Positions 42,938-51,750 of a stretch of DNA of 64,000 bases are shown here, piece by piece. The stretch spans positions 80,568 through 144,567 of the forward strand of contig JAUVXV010000009.1 in the NCBI GenBank assembly GCA_030603365.1, in the 5' to 3' direction. Source of the DNA: Candidatus Heimdallarchaeota archaeon (lineage in GTDB: Archaea > Asgardarchaeota > Heimdallarchaeia > Heimdallarchaeales > Heimdallarchaeaceae). The notes under the pieces are model-generated. The model did no database searches, was not told the DNA's origin, and worked only from the letters and a program-made list of their open reading frames with translations. A program made the position numbers and the translations under genes. The number at the start of each line of letters is the position of its first letter. The first letter of the stretch is position 1.

Positions 42938-43504
42938 ATGTCAGAAAAAAAAATTCTAATTTTTTATGGCACCAGGTATGGAGCAACAGAGGGAGTAGCA
43001 GGAAAGATGGCAGAATTAATAAGAGAAAAGGGAAGCCAAGCAGAAGTGTATAACCTAAAAGACCTACCAGATGATAGGATTCCTGATTTCTCCAACTATG
43101 ATGGTATCCTTATCGGATCAAGCATAAGAATTGGTCAATGGACTAGAGATGTTAAGAAGTTTATTGGAAACAAAGCTGAGGAATTAAATAAATTCAAAGG
43201 CAAAAAAGGGTTCTATGTCTGTTCGGGGTATGCTTCAAATCCAGATACCTACGAAAAAGTGAAAGTAGAATATACTACAGATGCATGCGAGAAATTAGGT
43301 GTTAAGAAACTAGACTTATTCGATGCTTTTGGAGGATTAATGGACTTTACGGATACATCTCGAATGGGATGGTTGGAGAAGAAAATCTTGAAAAAGGCTG
43401 CAAAACAAACAACTGGTGAAAGCGCAGAGGATGATAGTTATACTGATCTAAGAGATTGGGATCAGATTGAAAAATTCACTTTGGAATTTCTAGGAAAATT
43501 GTAA
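42938..43504 (+). CDS. Flavodoxin-domain protein (copy 1)
   Basis: The 188-residue protein opens IFYGTRYGATEGVAGKMAELI, the FMN phosphate loop of the HemG/Flavodoxin_5 group, followed by YDGILIGSSIRIGQW and KKGFYVCSGYAS, the two isoalloxazine loops. It is longer at the C-terminus (KKAAKQTTGESAEDDSYTDLRDWDQIEKF) than simple flavodoxins. It should carry electrons or act on a flavin-linked redox step. A homolog lies at 51751-52260; each is followed, on the opposite strand, by one of two related 40-residue ORFs. Confidence 0.88.
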   Translation: MSEKKILIFYGTRYGATEGVAGKMAELIREKGSQAEVYNLKDLPDDRIPDFSNYDGILIGSSIRIGQWTRDVKKFIGNKAEELNKFKGKKGFYVCSGYASNPDTYEKVKVEYTTDACEKLGVKKLDLFDAFGGLMDFTDTSRMGWLEKKILKKAAKQTTGESAEDDSYTDLRDWDQIEKFTLEFLGKL

Positions 43505-43527
43505 ATGAAGAAAAATAGTTAGGAAGT

Positions 43528-43650
43528 TTAATAGAATACGAATTGACCATTGAAGTAGGTAATCTCTTTCTTTTCTACCTTTCTAACTTCAGGTTGATAT
43601 ACCCATTGTTCATCGTTTTCAATTTTTTTGTTTTTTGTTTTTTCAGCCAT
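43528..43650 (-). CDS. 40-residue small protein, paralog A
   Basis: ATG 43650 to TAA 43528 encodes 40 residues, basic at the start (MAEKTKNKKIEN), with a conserved WVYQ core and an aromatic end (YFNGQFVFY). The ORF at 52319-52441 has the same length and 17 of 40 identical residues by eye, including MA, EN, WVYQ, EK, Y and GQ. Both have AGGTG six bases before ATG. Both converge on a flavodoxin gene. Conservation of reading frame and position in two loci supports a real gene; function unknown. Confidence 0.7.
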   Translation of the reverse strand: MAEKTKNKKIENDEQWVYQPEVRKVEKKEITYFNGQFVFY

Positions 43651-43676
43651 TTTTTGCACCTATGTTAACTATAACT

Positions 43677-43723
43677 GGTCACATGATAAGAAGCTGGTGA
43701 GCTAAAGTGACCAAAAAGTGACC
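43677..43723. promoter_or_regulatory. GGTCAC / GTGACC repeats before small ORF A
   Basis: GGTCAC at 43677-43682 faces two AAAGTGACC copies at 43704-43712 and 43715-43723 that are 11 bases apart (one helical turn). The TCACATGAT at 43679-43687 also occurs before the paralogous ORF at 52488. Operator function is inferred. Confidence 0.4.
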
Positions 43724-43880
43724 ACAAGAAAAAACTTGAAGGCGCTCTTTTCAGAGACTATCCCACAAGTTTACAAGGTTTTCTTCTGAATCAAGCAATA
43801 GAGAATTCATCAAAATCTGAACATGTTGAATTGTGTCCATTTTAAAAAACATACATTTTATGTTTTCCAATCTACTCTTG

Positions 43881-44510
43881 TTATTTTTGAACTATATATT
43901 CAAATGAGGATTCTCTGAAATATTCATTACGAACAAGTACCTCGATTTGTGTTTTTTCTTTGAATATTAATTTTGTACCTTCAAGCATTTGATCTGTTTC
44001 TTCCTCTGTAAAGAAAGAATGCACAGTTTCTTCTCCGTGCTCCATATTCCAAAACTCTCCCTGATTCTTCTCTTCTCCCAATGATGGATGCACATTCTTA
44101 TACCAAAGAAAGTTTATACAAAGCAAACCTCCTTTCTTCAGCACTCTTAGCATTTCCTTTACAGCCTTTTTTGTATCTGCTTTTGTTAGATGGATACTTG
44201 AGTTATATGAGTAAACAAGGTCAAAAAATCTGCCATCAAAAGATAAGTCTCTCATGTCACCTTTTAACAATTTAAAATCCTGACCATATCTTGCTGCAAA
44301 ATCTTCTGCTTCCTCAAGTGCATTATCAGAAATATCTATTCCATATGCATCATACCCATGTTTGCAGAAAAGTGCTAAAGGAGGATTTTGACCTCCAGCT
44401 CCACAATCTAGAACCTTACCTTTTTCAGGTTTTTTCCACTTTGCTAAACGCAAAAATTTGTAAATTGTTGGACGAAATAATGTAAGACTAAAATCATTCT
44501 TTTCAGTCAT
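43881..44510 (-). CDS. Class I SAM-dependent methyltransferase
   Basis: The 209-residue protein has motif I VLDCGAGGQNPP (about 33-44), motif II YGIDIS, a motif III-like KGDMRDLSFDGRFFDLVYS, and the post-motif EMLRVLKKGGLLCINF, all in order for the Methyltransf_11/25 type. The C-terminal beta strands (EEETDQMLEGTKLIFKEKTQIEV) are usual. Substrate is not predictable. It starts at ATG 44510. The 230-base spacer to the small ORF at 43650 holds the latter's promoter and repeat elements. Confidence 0.85.
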   Translation of the reverse strand: MTEKNDFSLTLFRPTIYKFLRLAKWKKPEKGKVLDCGAGGQNPPLALFCKHGYDAYGIDISDNALEEAEDFAARYGQDFKLLKGDMRDLSFDGRFFDLVYSYNSSIHLTKADTKKAVKEMLRVLKKGGLLCINFLWYKNVHPSLGEEKNQGEFWNMEHGEETVHSFFTEEETDQMLEGTKLIFKEKTQIEVLVRNEYFRESSFEYIVQK

Positions 44511-44592
44511 AATAAATTCTTAGAAGATTACACATTTATAAAAATTCGGAAGAAAATTCTAGCTTGATTAACTCCTTCCTTCGAACGCGGTC

Positions 44593-44991
44593 TCAATGTT
44601 CTTTTTCAAAATCTAGAGTTACAGAATTTATACAAAATCTTAATCCTGTAGGTTTAGGTCCATCATCAAAAATGTGTCCTAGATGCCCTCCACAATTCTT
44701 ACAAAGAACTTCAGTTCTGATCATATCATGACTTGTATCTATTTCTTCCTCGATATTTCCTTCTTCAAGAGGTTCAAAAAAGCTTGGCCAACCACAACCA
44801 GAGTCAAACTTAGTGTCTGATTCGAAGAGTGGAGTTCCACATCCAGCACATTTGTAAGTTCCCTTTTCTTTATGATCCCAAAATTCACCAGTAAATGGTC
44901 TTTCTGTTCCTTTCAAACGCAGAACAAAAAATTGTTCTTTGGACAATTTGTCTTTCCATTCTTTCTCTGATTTCTTTACAGATTCATTCAT
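44593..44991 (-). CDS. msrB: Peptide-methionine (R)-S-oxide reductase
   Basis: The 132-residue protein (from ATG 44991) is a complete MsrB: RPFTGEFWDH, structural zinc ligands Cys48/Cys51 (CAGC) and Cys97/Cys100 (CKNC), SGCGWPSF, HLGHIFDDGP, and catalytic Cys120 in RFCINS. It reduces methionine-R-sulfoxide in proteins using thioredoxin; the Grx-TrxR fusion at 60950 could supply electrons. A longer frame to 45156 exists, but its extra residues do not resemble MsrB and would overlap the divergent membrane-protein gene, so ATG 44991 is used. The resolving Cys may be Cys66. Confidence 0.93.
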   Translation of the reverse strand: MNESVKKSEKEWKDKLSKEQFFVLRLKGTERPFTGEFWDHKEKGTYKCAGCGTPLFESDTKFDSGCGWPSFFEPLEEGNIEEEIDTSHDMIRTEVLCKNCGGHLGHIFDDGPKPTGLRFCINSVTLDFEKEH

Positions 44992-45046
44992 CAATATGAT
45001 ATCTTCTTCGAAACAATTAAAACTAATGCTCCTACAAGAAATATTA

Positions 45047-45601
45047 ATGAGTTCAGAAGAACCAGAACAAACTGAATCTTTTGGTGAATTTACTAGCAAT
45101 CTCTTAATTGCTCTAGATACCTTGGAATTGGCTCCGGATAGTCTTTGGACAATCATAAGACCAACTTTGTATTTTAGTATACCTGGTTTAATAGGAACAA
45201 TACTTGGTTACTGGCTTATGGTTAAAGATGAAGGTACAATCTGGGAATATTTACTCTTAGCATTTAGCGTCTTCTTCTTAGCAACTGGTATTATGTTTGT
45301 AATTGTTGGATTAACTCAACTTTCTTCTAACAGGAGGAGATACACATTTACCAAAGCTGGTCTTACAATAAAACCGTTGTTTGATGAAAAACGATTTATC
45401 TCTTGGGAAGAAATGAGTTCTCTTGAAATTGAGGGAAAAGATCAAAGCATAAGAAAGAAAAAGAAGTGTGTTATCAAAATTGAAGAAGAAGAAATTGTAA
45501 TTAACATTAGAGGTTTATATGAACCATCATCTAAATCAAGAAACCATGATAATATTCTTGAAGCAATTGAGAAATATTATCAAAGGATGAAAAAGAAGTG
45601 A
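45047..45601 (+). CDS. Two-TM membrane protein with cytoplasmic PH-like tail
   Basis: The 184-residue protein (from ATG 45047, with AATTAAAACT about 25-30 bases upstream) has a Glu-rich start, two membrane helices (about 42-62 and 70-95) and a C-terminal beta-rich, lysine-rich domain (YTFTKAGLTIKPLFDEKRFISWEEMSSLEI). That last strand pattern is typical of small bacterial/archaeal PH-like (bPH_2/YcxB) domains after two membrane helices. An upstream extension to 44939 overlaps msrB and is rejected. Function unknown. Confidence 0.65.
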   Translation: MSSEEPEQTESFGEFTSNLLIALDTLELAPDSLWTIIRPTLYFSIPGLIGTILGYWLMVKDEGTIWEYLLLAFSVFFLATGIMFVIVGLTQLSSNRRRYTFTKAGLTIKPLFDEKRFISWEEMSSLEIEGKDQSIRKKKKCVIKIEEEEIVINIRGLYEPSSKSRNHDNILEAIEKYYQRMKKK

Positions 45602-45608
45602 ATTCTGA

Positions 45609-46058
45609 CTAGTTTTCAAGTTCTTCATTCGATTTCTTATTACTTCTTTTTAATGCAAACACAAATGCTATTATGAATATTATAAAGAGAAGAATTCTAA
45701 TTGATTGGAAAATAGCAAATTGTGTGACCGTTTGATTCGAATACCCTTGTAGGAATAACACTAATTCTCCAGTAAATAGTCCTAAAACAACAGGAAATGC
45801 AGTAAAAAATAATATCAATCTTCTCTCGATAGGTTTTCTGTCACCCCAAATTAATAGTATTGTCCATCCCCACATCAATGCCATTCCAGCACTGAGCATA
45901 AACCTTAACTCATTTGTAGGTTCTGGGTAGTCCATTCCTATATTCACTTGGAAGAAAACATATAGTGTCATTGAAAGGGCTACAAGAAAATCCATCAAAG
46001 CACCTAACCAGTAAGCAAAACGGATAAAGATTAAATCTAGTTGCATTTGCTTTTTCAT
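45609..46058 (-). CDS. Four-TM membrane protein, unknown family
   Basis: The 149-residue hydrophobic protein has four membrane helices (about 8-36, 50-68, 79-102, 115-138), short loops and a charged tail (KRSNKKSNEELEN). The WGWTILLIWGDRKPIERR loop is its most distinctive segment. No family is recognised. ATG 46058 is the start. It converges on the PH-like membrane protein gene with seven bases between stops. Confidence 0.65.
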   Translation of the reverse strand: MKKQMQLDLIFIRFAYWLGALMDFLVALSMTLYVFFQVNIGMDYPEPTNELRFMLSAGMALMWGWTILLIWGDRKPIERRLILFFTAFPVVLGLFTGELVLFLQGYSNQTVTQFAIFQSIRILLFIIFIIAFVFALKRSNKKSNEELEN

Positions 46059-46155
46059 TTCTATTCATCCATTATTTTTGTTAATGAATCAAACCGAGTT
46101 AATAATTGTTATGCAATTCAATATCCTTAGCTTAATGTTTTAAAATTAGAATGAG

Positions 46156-47379
46156 ATGTTTTTAGCGAATACAATGACAGAATTCATTCTCAATACAAAT
46201 GATTTTGAATCTATTTTAGTGAACAAAGCTCAAGGTTCATGGATTTGGGATGTTAAGGGGAAGAAATATTTGGATTGCACATCAGGAGTATGGTGCTTGC
46301 TTATAGGTCATAACCATCCTAAATTGATTAAAACTATAAAATCTCAAATAGATAATCTAATCCATACAAATAACAGATTTTTGTCACCAATAACATTAGA
46401 AGCTGCTGAAAGAGTATTAAACTTCATCCCTGGAAATTTTGATAAAATTACATTTCTAAATAGTGGTAGTGAAGCAGTTGAGTTTTCGATTAATTTAGCA
46501 AAGAAAATAACAGGTAGAGTAGATGTACTTTCTTTGAAAGATTCATATTATGGTTCTTATGGGACCTCCAAATCATTATCTTACACTTCTGGTAAAGAAT
46601 CTAAGATGAAATTGCAATATAGAAAATGTAATTCTGAAGAATGTAATTGTATAGAAGATTTAATTCCAATTCTTGATGAACTATTACTAGCTGAATCCAT
46701 CCAACCAGCTTGTTTTGTACTTGAGCCAATCATGGTAAGCGGTGGTATTCACAAACCCTGCAAAAAGTATGTTGAAGAGGTTTGTAATAGAATAAAAAAT
46801 GCTGGTGGATTAATAATTTCGAATGAGGTAACTACAGGATTAGGAAGGTCAGGAAAACCTTTCGGATTTCAACATTATAATATTACTCCTGATATAATCG
46901 TTTTGGGTAAGGGATTAGGAGCAGGTTATCCAGTAAGTGCGATTATCACTAGATCAGAACTAGCATCAAAAATACCAGCTGAACAGAAATATTATGCTCA
47001 ATCGCATCAGCTAGATCCTCTAGGATCTGCAATTGCTAATACAGTTGTTAGAATAATTGAAGAGGATGAAATAATCGAAAGGAGTCAAGAAATTATTAGT
47101 ATTCTTGAAGAATTCTTTGGTAATCTAAGACATCCTTCCATTAAAGAAATCAGACAATATGGTATGATCATCGGTATCCAAATCCAACCTTATTCTAGCA
47201 AAAATAGTTCTCAACTAATACTTGAAATCAAGAATAGATTGTTGGAGGAAGGTATTATGATCGGACTGAGTCTTGGAAAAGATTTGTTAAGACTTTTACC
47301 ACCACTAAATATGTCTGTAGAAGAAGTGGACTTCCTTAAACGGAAATTAACTAAGGTTTTTGATAATCTATCCCCTTAA
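46156..47379 (+). CDS. Class III PLP aminotransferase, with Asn at the usual Asp
   Basis: The 407-residue protein has the class III order: YLDCTSGVWCLLIGHNHP, FLNSGSEAVEFSINLAK, LEPIMVSGG, then SNEVTTGLGRSG and LGKGLGAGYP with the PLP Lys252. The Asp of the family's DEVQTG motif, which salt-bridges the pyridine nitrogen of PLP, is Asn223 here. The family acts on acetylornithine, GABA and related amines; some members are epimerases or decarboxylases, and the Asn may signal altered chemistry. ATG 46156 is used; ATG 46174 has a TATA-like TTTTAAAAT at better distance. Confidence 0.85.
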   Translation: MFLANTMTEFILNTNDFESILVNKAQGSWIWDVKGKKYLDCTSGVWCLLIGHNHPKLIKTIKSQIDNLIHTNNRFLSPITLEAAERVLNFIPGNFDKITFLNSGSEAVEFSINLAKKITGRVDVLSLKDSYYGSYGTSKSLSYTSGKESKMKLQYRKCNSEECNCIEDLIPILDELLLAESIQPACFVLEPIMVSGGIHKPCKKYVEEVCNRIKNAGGLIISNEVTTGLGRSGKPFGFQHYNITPDIIVLGKGLGAGYPVSAIITRSELASKIPAEQKYYAQSHQLDPLGSAIANTVVRIIEEDEIIERSQEIISILEEFFGNLRHPSIKEIRQYGMIIGIQIQPYSSKNSSQLILEIKNRLLEEGIMIGLSLGKDLLRLLPPLNMSVEEVDFLKRKLTKVFDNLSP

Positions 47380-47572
47380 GATGTTCAATGTTAATCTTTT
47401 CACTTCATAGATTTTCAAATATATTACTTAGTCTAATCTTTTATTTAGTGCAGGATTTGTCGAAAGACTAAAAACGTGTCTAGAGCACTTTTAATATCAT
47501 TTATTTACATATAATATTTTTTCGTTGTAAGCGGTACTTTATCAGTATCTCATTTAGCATACAATTGATGCT

Positions 47573-49150
47573 ATGTCAGAATCTACTAGTACTTACGATG
47601 TGATTATCGTGGGTTCAGGAGTCGGTGGTTTAACCGCTGGAGTTACTTTGCAAACATTGAAACCTGAAATGAAAACACTAATATTAGAACAGCATTATGC
47701 TCCTGGTGGTTATATTAGTGGATTTAGACGTAAAGGATACTATTTTGATTCTGGCGCAGAAGGATTAGTTTTTTGTGGGGAAGGACAGAATTTTAGAAGG
47801 GCTATCGAAGGTTTAGGAGTTAATTTAAAATTTCTTAATATAGATCCTGTAGAAGAATTGCACTATTCAGATAAGACTGTAACAATGCATCAAGATGCTG
47901 AAAAGTATGTAAAAGAACTAATCCAAAAGTATCCTGATAACAAAGATGAAATTGAGAAATTATTCTCTGTTCTAAGGAAGATAAATAGTGAGTACCACTC
48001 TAATGTAAAAACAGGATTAGATCCAACTTTCAAAGAACTGCTGAAGATTAGTTTTACCTGCCCAACCATGCGTAAATATGTATTTATGTCATTCAAGGAT
48101 TTTATTGATAGATTCATTACTAATGAGCAATTGAAGAAAGTTCTTTCGGTCTATTGTCTATGGTTAGGTGTTCCATCTGAATCCATAAGGGCAGTGGCAG
48201 CAGGATTAATATTCTTCTCACCAGTTTTCGATGGACATTACTATCCAAAAGGAGGAATGTTTGCATTTGCAAAGAGTCTTGCAGATTCTTTCGTTAACAA
48301 AGGAGGAGAGATTGAGTATAAGAAGAAAGTCACTAGAATCCTGACTAAGAAAAGAAAAGCAGTAGGCGTAGAACTAGCAGATGGGACTAAAATTAGAAGT
48401 AAATGGATTATTTCTAATGCTGATCTGAAGAGAACTGTTTTCGAGTATGTGGGTATGAACAAATTTCCTAATAGCTATTTAGTCAAGGTTGCTAAAAAGA
48501 ACCAATCAGTATCAGGTTTTTCTGTTTTTCTAGGACTGGATAAAGAACTCACAGGTTACCCATCGCATATGGCATATAATCTGGACGCAGATAGGAATAT
48601 CAAAGAAATTCTGGGAGGAAAGTATGATCCCAAAGAAGTGATGATAAGAATTCCTTCAAAAATTGATCCCGATCTTTCAAATAATGGTAAATCCTCTGTT
48701 ATTCTTTTATCATTTGCTCCCTATGATTGGGAAAATAAATGGAATAGTTCTCACAAAGAATCATACAAAGAAACAAAAGAAAAGTATGCAGATAAGCTAA
48801 TCAAGTTAGCAGAAAATGTTATTCCTGAATTATCTAAACATATTGAAGTTAAGTTGATCTCAACTCCTTTAACTTTCGAACGATATTCCTTGAATACACA
48901 AGGTGCATGGTATGGTCCAAGAGAAGGATCACTTAAAATTGGAAAGAAAACTCCAATAAGAAAACTAGTTTTAGCTGGAGCAAATACAGCAGGTGCAGGA
49001 GTTCCACCAAGTTTCTTTTCAGGTATAAAAACAGCAAAGCATATCATAAATAGATTCGGTGCAGGAAAGAGAACCTTGAGAGTAATGTTCCCTGTTATCA
49101 GTCATTTGTCATTCAAAGCAAGAAACAGAGCTATATTGAGTATAGCTTGA
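47573..49150 (+). CDS. FAD-dependent desaturase/isomerase, CrtI-like
   Basis: The 525-residue protein has the dinucleotide motif DVIIVGSGVGGLTAGVTL, then LEQHYAPGGYISGFRRKGYYFDSGAEGL, typical of phytoene desaturase/CrtISO and RetSat-like flavoenzymes. Further shared segments are YYPKGGMFAFAKSLAD and a C-terminal LVLAGANTAGAGVPPSFFSGIKTA that closes the FAD site. Substrates in the family are polyisoprenoids and retinoids; in an archaeon, an isoprenoid or lipid side chain is plausible. No carotenoid genes are adjacent. A basic tail ends the protein. A 193-base spacer upstream shows no other feature. Confidence 0.85.
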   Translation: MSESTSTYDVIIVGSGVGGLTAGVTLQTLKPEMKTLILEQHYAPGGYISGFRRKGYYFDSGAEGLVFCGEGQNFRRAIEGLGVNLKFLNIDPVEELHYSDKTVTMHQDAEKYVKELIQKYPDNKDEIEKLFSVLRKINSEYHSNVKTGLDPTFKELLKISFTCPTMRKYVFMSFKDFIDRFITNEQLKKVLSVYCLWLGVPSESIRAVAAGLIFFSPVFDGHYYPKGGMFAFAKSLADSFVNKGGEIEYKKKVTRILTKKRKAVGVELADGTKIRSKWIISNADLKRTVFEYVGMNKFPNSYLVKVAKKNQSVSGFSVFLGLDKELTGYPSHMAYNLDADRNIKEILGGKYDPKEVMIRIPSKIDPDLSNNGKSSVILLSFAPYDWENKWNSSHKESYKETKEKYADKLIKLAENVIPELSKHIEVKLISTPLTFERYSLNTQGAWYGPREGSLKIGKKTPIRKLVLAGANTAGAGVPPSFFSGIKTAKHIINRFGAGKRTLRVMFPVISHLSFKARNRAILSIA

Positions 49151-49397
49151 TTTTTTAACCTTCAATCAATCTTTTAAGAGAACAGAGAAGATAAATTATA
49201 GAAGTAAAAGTAATTTAGCAGAATTCATTGCATAGCATCTGAATGGGCAATAGAAAGTCTGTTTGGTACTCCAGTGAGTATTAACTTATGGTTTTCCACA
49301 AACAACGCACTTGCCAACCATTGTATTCAGACACATGTAAATCTTCTACTTTTTAAAAGAATTAGAATAAAAAAGAAAAAAGTGGGTAAGAAACAGT

Positions 49398-51167
49398 TTA
49401 TTGTTTCTTTTTCTTTCGATAAAAGCGGATTGTGCTACTTACAGCGAGAAAGCCAAGTAGAATGAAGTAACCTGATGAAAACTCTGGTACTACTATTATA
49501 TCATATCCTGCTGCTTCCATATAGCTTAATGCTATGTCTAAATTGTACTCATATGGAAGTAGAGAATCATCAAAACCTATACATCCACGAGGGATTGAAG
49601 TAATGCCTTCTTCACCTAACCCTAAAAGGATATTATCAATTATATCTTGTCGAGGTGTAGCATGGCTAATAGCTTTTCTCACGTATTTAGCTGCTTCAGC
49701 TGTCCCTACAGGTGTTAATTCACCTGTTCCTAGAATAGGATGACGCATATTAATGGCCATCCCTTGTTCAGCAAACCCGTCTACTTTAATTCCTTCAATT
49801 CCTGCAATACCCTCGAAATCAGACAGAACTGGAAAATATTGAGCATCCATAATATCGATTGTGCCATTAATTAAAGATTCTAAAGCGCCTACTTTACCTG
49901 AAATAAAAATCTCGTTCCATTCGTCTAATACAACTGTAGTCCCATGCCAGTATGGATTTGGTAAAAGCTGTACAGTACTGAGGACAGGATTGAACTCGTT
50001 GAGTATCATTGGACCACATGATTTCACTAATGAATCTAAAACATTTCCTGTTAAAGGTAATTCATAGAAAATATCATAACCATAAGTAGCAATTTTTGCT
50101 TCAACATCGCTCTTATCAATAATCCCATGAGATAGTAAGCTTAGAGGGAAGTTGTAGGGTTCAGGTAGTATAAAACTTAGAGTGCTAGAGCTATGTTCTA
50201 TGATTGAATCATGGTTACCAAACCATTTGGTTAAGTATCCATATGAAGGTGAACCAACTTCTGGAGTCATGTATAACTCATAAGAATACTTAACATCCTC
50301 TGCTAAAACTGCATCACCATTGCTAAATTTAGCATTAGGATCAATAGTTACGGTCAAGTTTGTCCCTCCAGCAGTTATAATACAATCTGTTGCTATATTA
50401 GGCTCCCACATTAGATCTATAGGGTTTCGACTGAATAATGAACCATATACATTTTGCATCCATATCCTATCAAAATAACTCTCTAGAGTGAAGATATTTT
50501 GATCTTGCAAATCTACTGGGACTGCATGTGTGATAATGCGGTCGACCGGGTCATACCAGTTTTCTATACGCTGATTAGCCGTAGAGACTAGAAGAGGGTT
50601 GATCCCAATTAAGCCAGTTTTGAATCCATAAAGATCACTTGGATGAACTATGCATATTGCAGGCAAACCCTCATAAAGAATAGATTGAAGTAGGTGTGCG
50701 TATTGTGTCCGGAGAACAGGATTATATTCTTCCTCATAATTTTCAAGAATTGCATCATATATAGGATTATTATATTGATAAAAATTATCTCCATATGGAA
50801 CTATTGCAGCTGTCTCAAATATCCCACTTAGTTGTAAATCAAAAGGCCAATGCCAACCTAAAAAGAGTATGTCATATCCTCCTTCATCATATGTTGGAAT
50901 ATAATCATACTCGATTAAAGGATAGTACCATGTTCGTGGGGATATATTAGCCCATCCAGTAGATTCATGAAAAGATACACTAATACCTATTTCTGGCAAC
51001 TGTTGTTCCATTAGTAATGCCCATTGATCACGAGCAGGGCTTGTATTTGGTGAGAGCAAAGCAATAGAGAATAACTCTGGTATCGCTGCTTGTGGTGTAT
51101 TTTGAATAATAACAAGAGATGAAACAAATAAACTAACAAAAGTAATCAAAACGATTTTTCTTTTCAA
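49398..51167 (-). CDS. Family 5 extracellular solute-binding protein with PEF-CTERM-like tail
   Basis: The 589-residue protein has a signal peptide (KIVLITFVSLFVSSLVII) and a family 5 (peptide/nickel type) binding fold: the FSNGDAVLAEDVKYSYE segment, GCGP-like SCGPMILNEF, and VRKAISHATPRQDIIDNILLG. The C-terminus is VPEFSSGYFILLGFLAVSS then RFYRKKKKQ, a tripartite sorting signal like PEF-CTERM. No permease or ATPase is adjacent, so it is an orphan binding protein. The start is TTG 51167 with TGGAGGT seven bases upstream. The N-terminal half also contains a truncated duplicate-like region (DQWALLMEQQLPEIGI...LQSILYEGLPAICI). Confidence 0.85.
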   Translation of the reverse strand: MKRKIVLITFVSLFVSSLVIIQNTPQAAIPELFSIALLSPNTSPARDQWALLMEQQLPEIGISVSFHESTGWANISPRTWYYPLIEYDYIPTYDEGGYDILFLGWHWPFDLQLSGIFETAAIVPYGDNFYQYNNPIYDAILENYEEEYNPVLRTQYAHLLQSILYEGLPAICIVHPSDLYGFKTGLIGINPLLVSTANQRIENWYDPVDRIITHAVPVDLQDQNIFTLESYFDRIWMQNVYGSLFSRNPIDLMWEPNIATDCIITAGGTNLTVTIDPNAKFSNGDAVLAEDVKYSYELYMTPEVGSPSYGYLTKWFGNHDSIIEHSSSTLSFILPEPYNFPLSLLSHGIIDKSDVEAKIATYGYDIFYELPLTGNVLDSLVKSCGPMILNEFNPVLSTVQLLPNPYWHGTTVVLDEWNEIFISGKVGALESLINGTIDIMDAQYFPVLSDFEGIAGIEGIKVDGFAEQGMAINMRHPILGTGELTPVGTAEAAKYVRKAISHATPRQDIIDNILLGLGEEGITSIPRGCIGFDDSLLPYEYNLDIALSYMEAAGYDIIVVPEFSSGYFILLGFLAVSSTIRFYRKKKKQ

Positions 51168-51750
51168 TTTTAAACCTCCATAAGTTAACCAAATTTTCTT
51201 TTCTCACTTGTTTATTTAAACATTGTGCGAGAAAAGAAAGGAAAAAAGAAGAAGAGATTTGTTAAGGTTTCTTGAGGTTCTTAACTAGTAACAAATTGCT
51301 GATTTGAAAAAGAGGATTATATCAATAAATACTGATAGTCACCAGATCATTTTTTATGGTGCTTTATATGATAGAGAAAGAGAGATTACTGAAAGTAGAT
51401 GTCATCTGTAAGGTTCAAAGAGGAAATGACTGAGATTAATTCTGGCACCAGTAAGTCTTATTAGTAAGAAATCTATGCATATGAATTGAATGCCAACTGA
51501 AGAAAATTTTGAAGAAATTTGAAGCGGTTGATAAAAACTTCTTGTAAATTCATTATCTTCACTTAATGTTTATATTTTCTAGTATAAGGGTTTTTTCTGA
51601 AATGTGTGCGAAAAAATGAACATACAAAACTGCATTAAAACCATCCAAAACCATGAATTTCACTGTTTTCGTCTTTTTTGTTGAAGGAATATGCTTATCA
51701 TTTGTTCATGAGAATTTATGAACAATCTGAATGAACTTGGAGGTTATGGT
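51168..51750. other. 583-base stretch without a convincing gene
   Basis: This is the longest non-coding stretch of the window. Its left end holds the minus-strand promoter of the binding-protein gene (TGGAGGT at about 51174-51180; a TTTAAATAAAC box at about 51206-51217). The rest is AT-rich with a weak CACCA...TGGTG hairpin at about 51345-51362 and only ORFs under 30 codons. The last 30 bases carry the GGAGGT (51739-51744) of the flavodoxin gene. A non-coding RNA or decayed gene cannot be excluded. Confidence 0.5.

Noticed and set aside
44939..45046. 36-codon upstream extension of the PH-like membrane protein
   Set aside because: It is antisense to msrB, and ATG 45047 has a TATA-like box at the correct distance.
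44992..45156. 55-codon upstream extension of msrB
   Set aside because: The extra residues do not resemble MsrB and overlap the N-terminal coding part and promoter of the divergent gene at 45047; ATG 44991 gives a normal MsrB.
49151..49397. Open frame reading ASEWAIESLFGTPV and NLWFSTNNALANH in the spacer after the CrtI-like gene
   Set aside because: It has no ribosome site, starts only at GTG 49274, runs through poly-A into the antisense of the binding-protein gene, and matches nothing I recognise.
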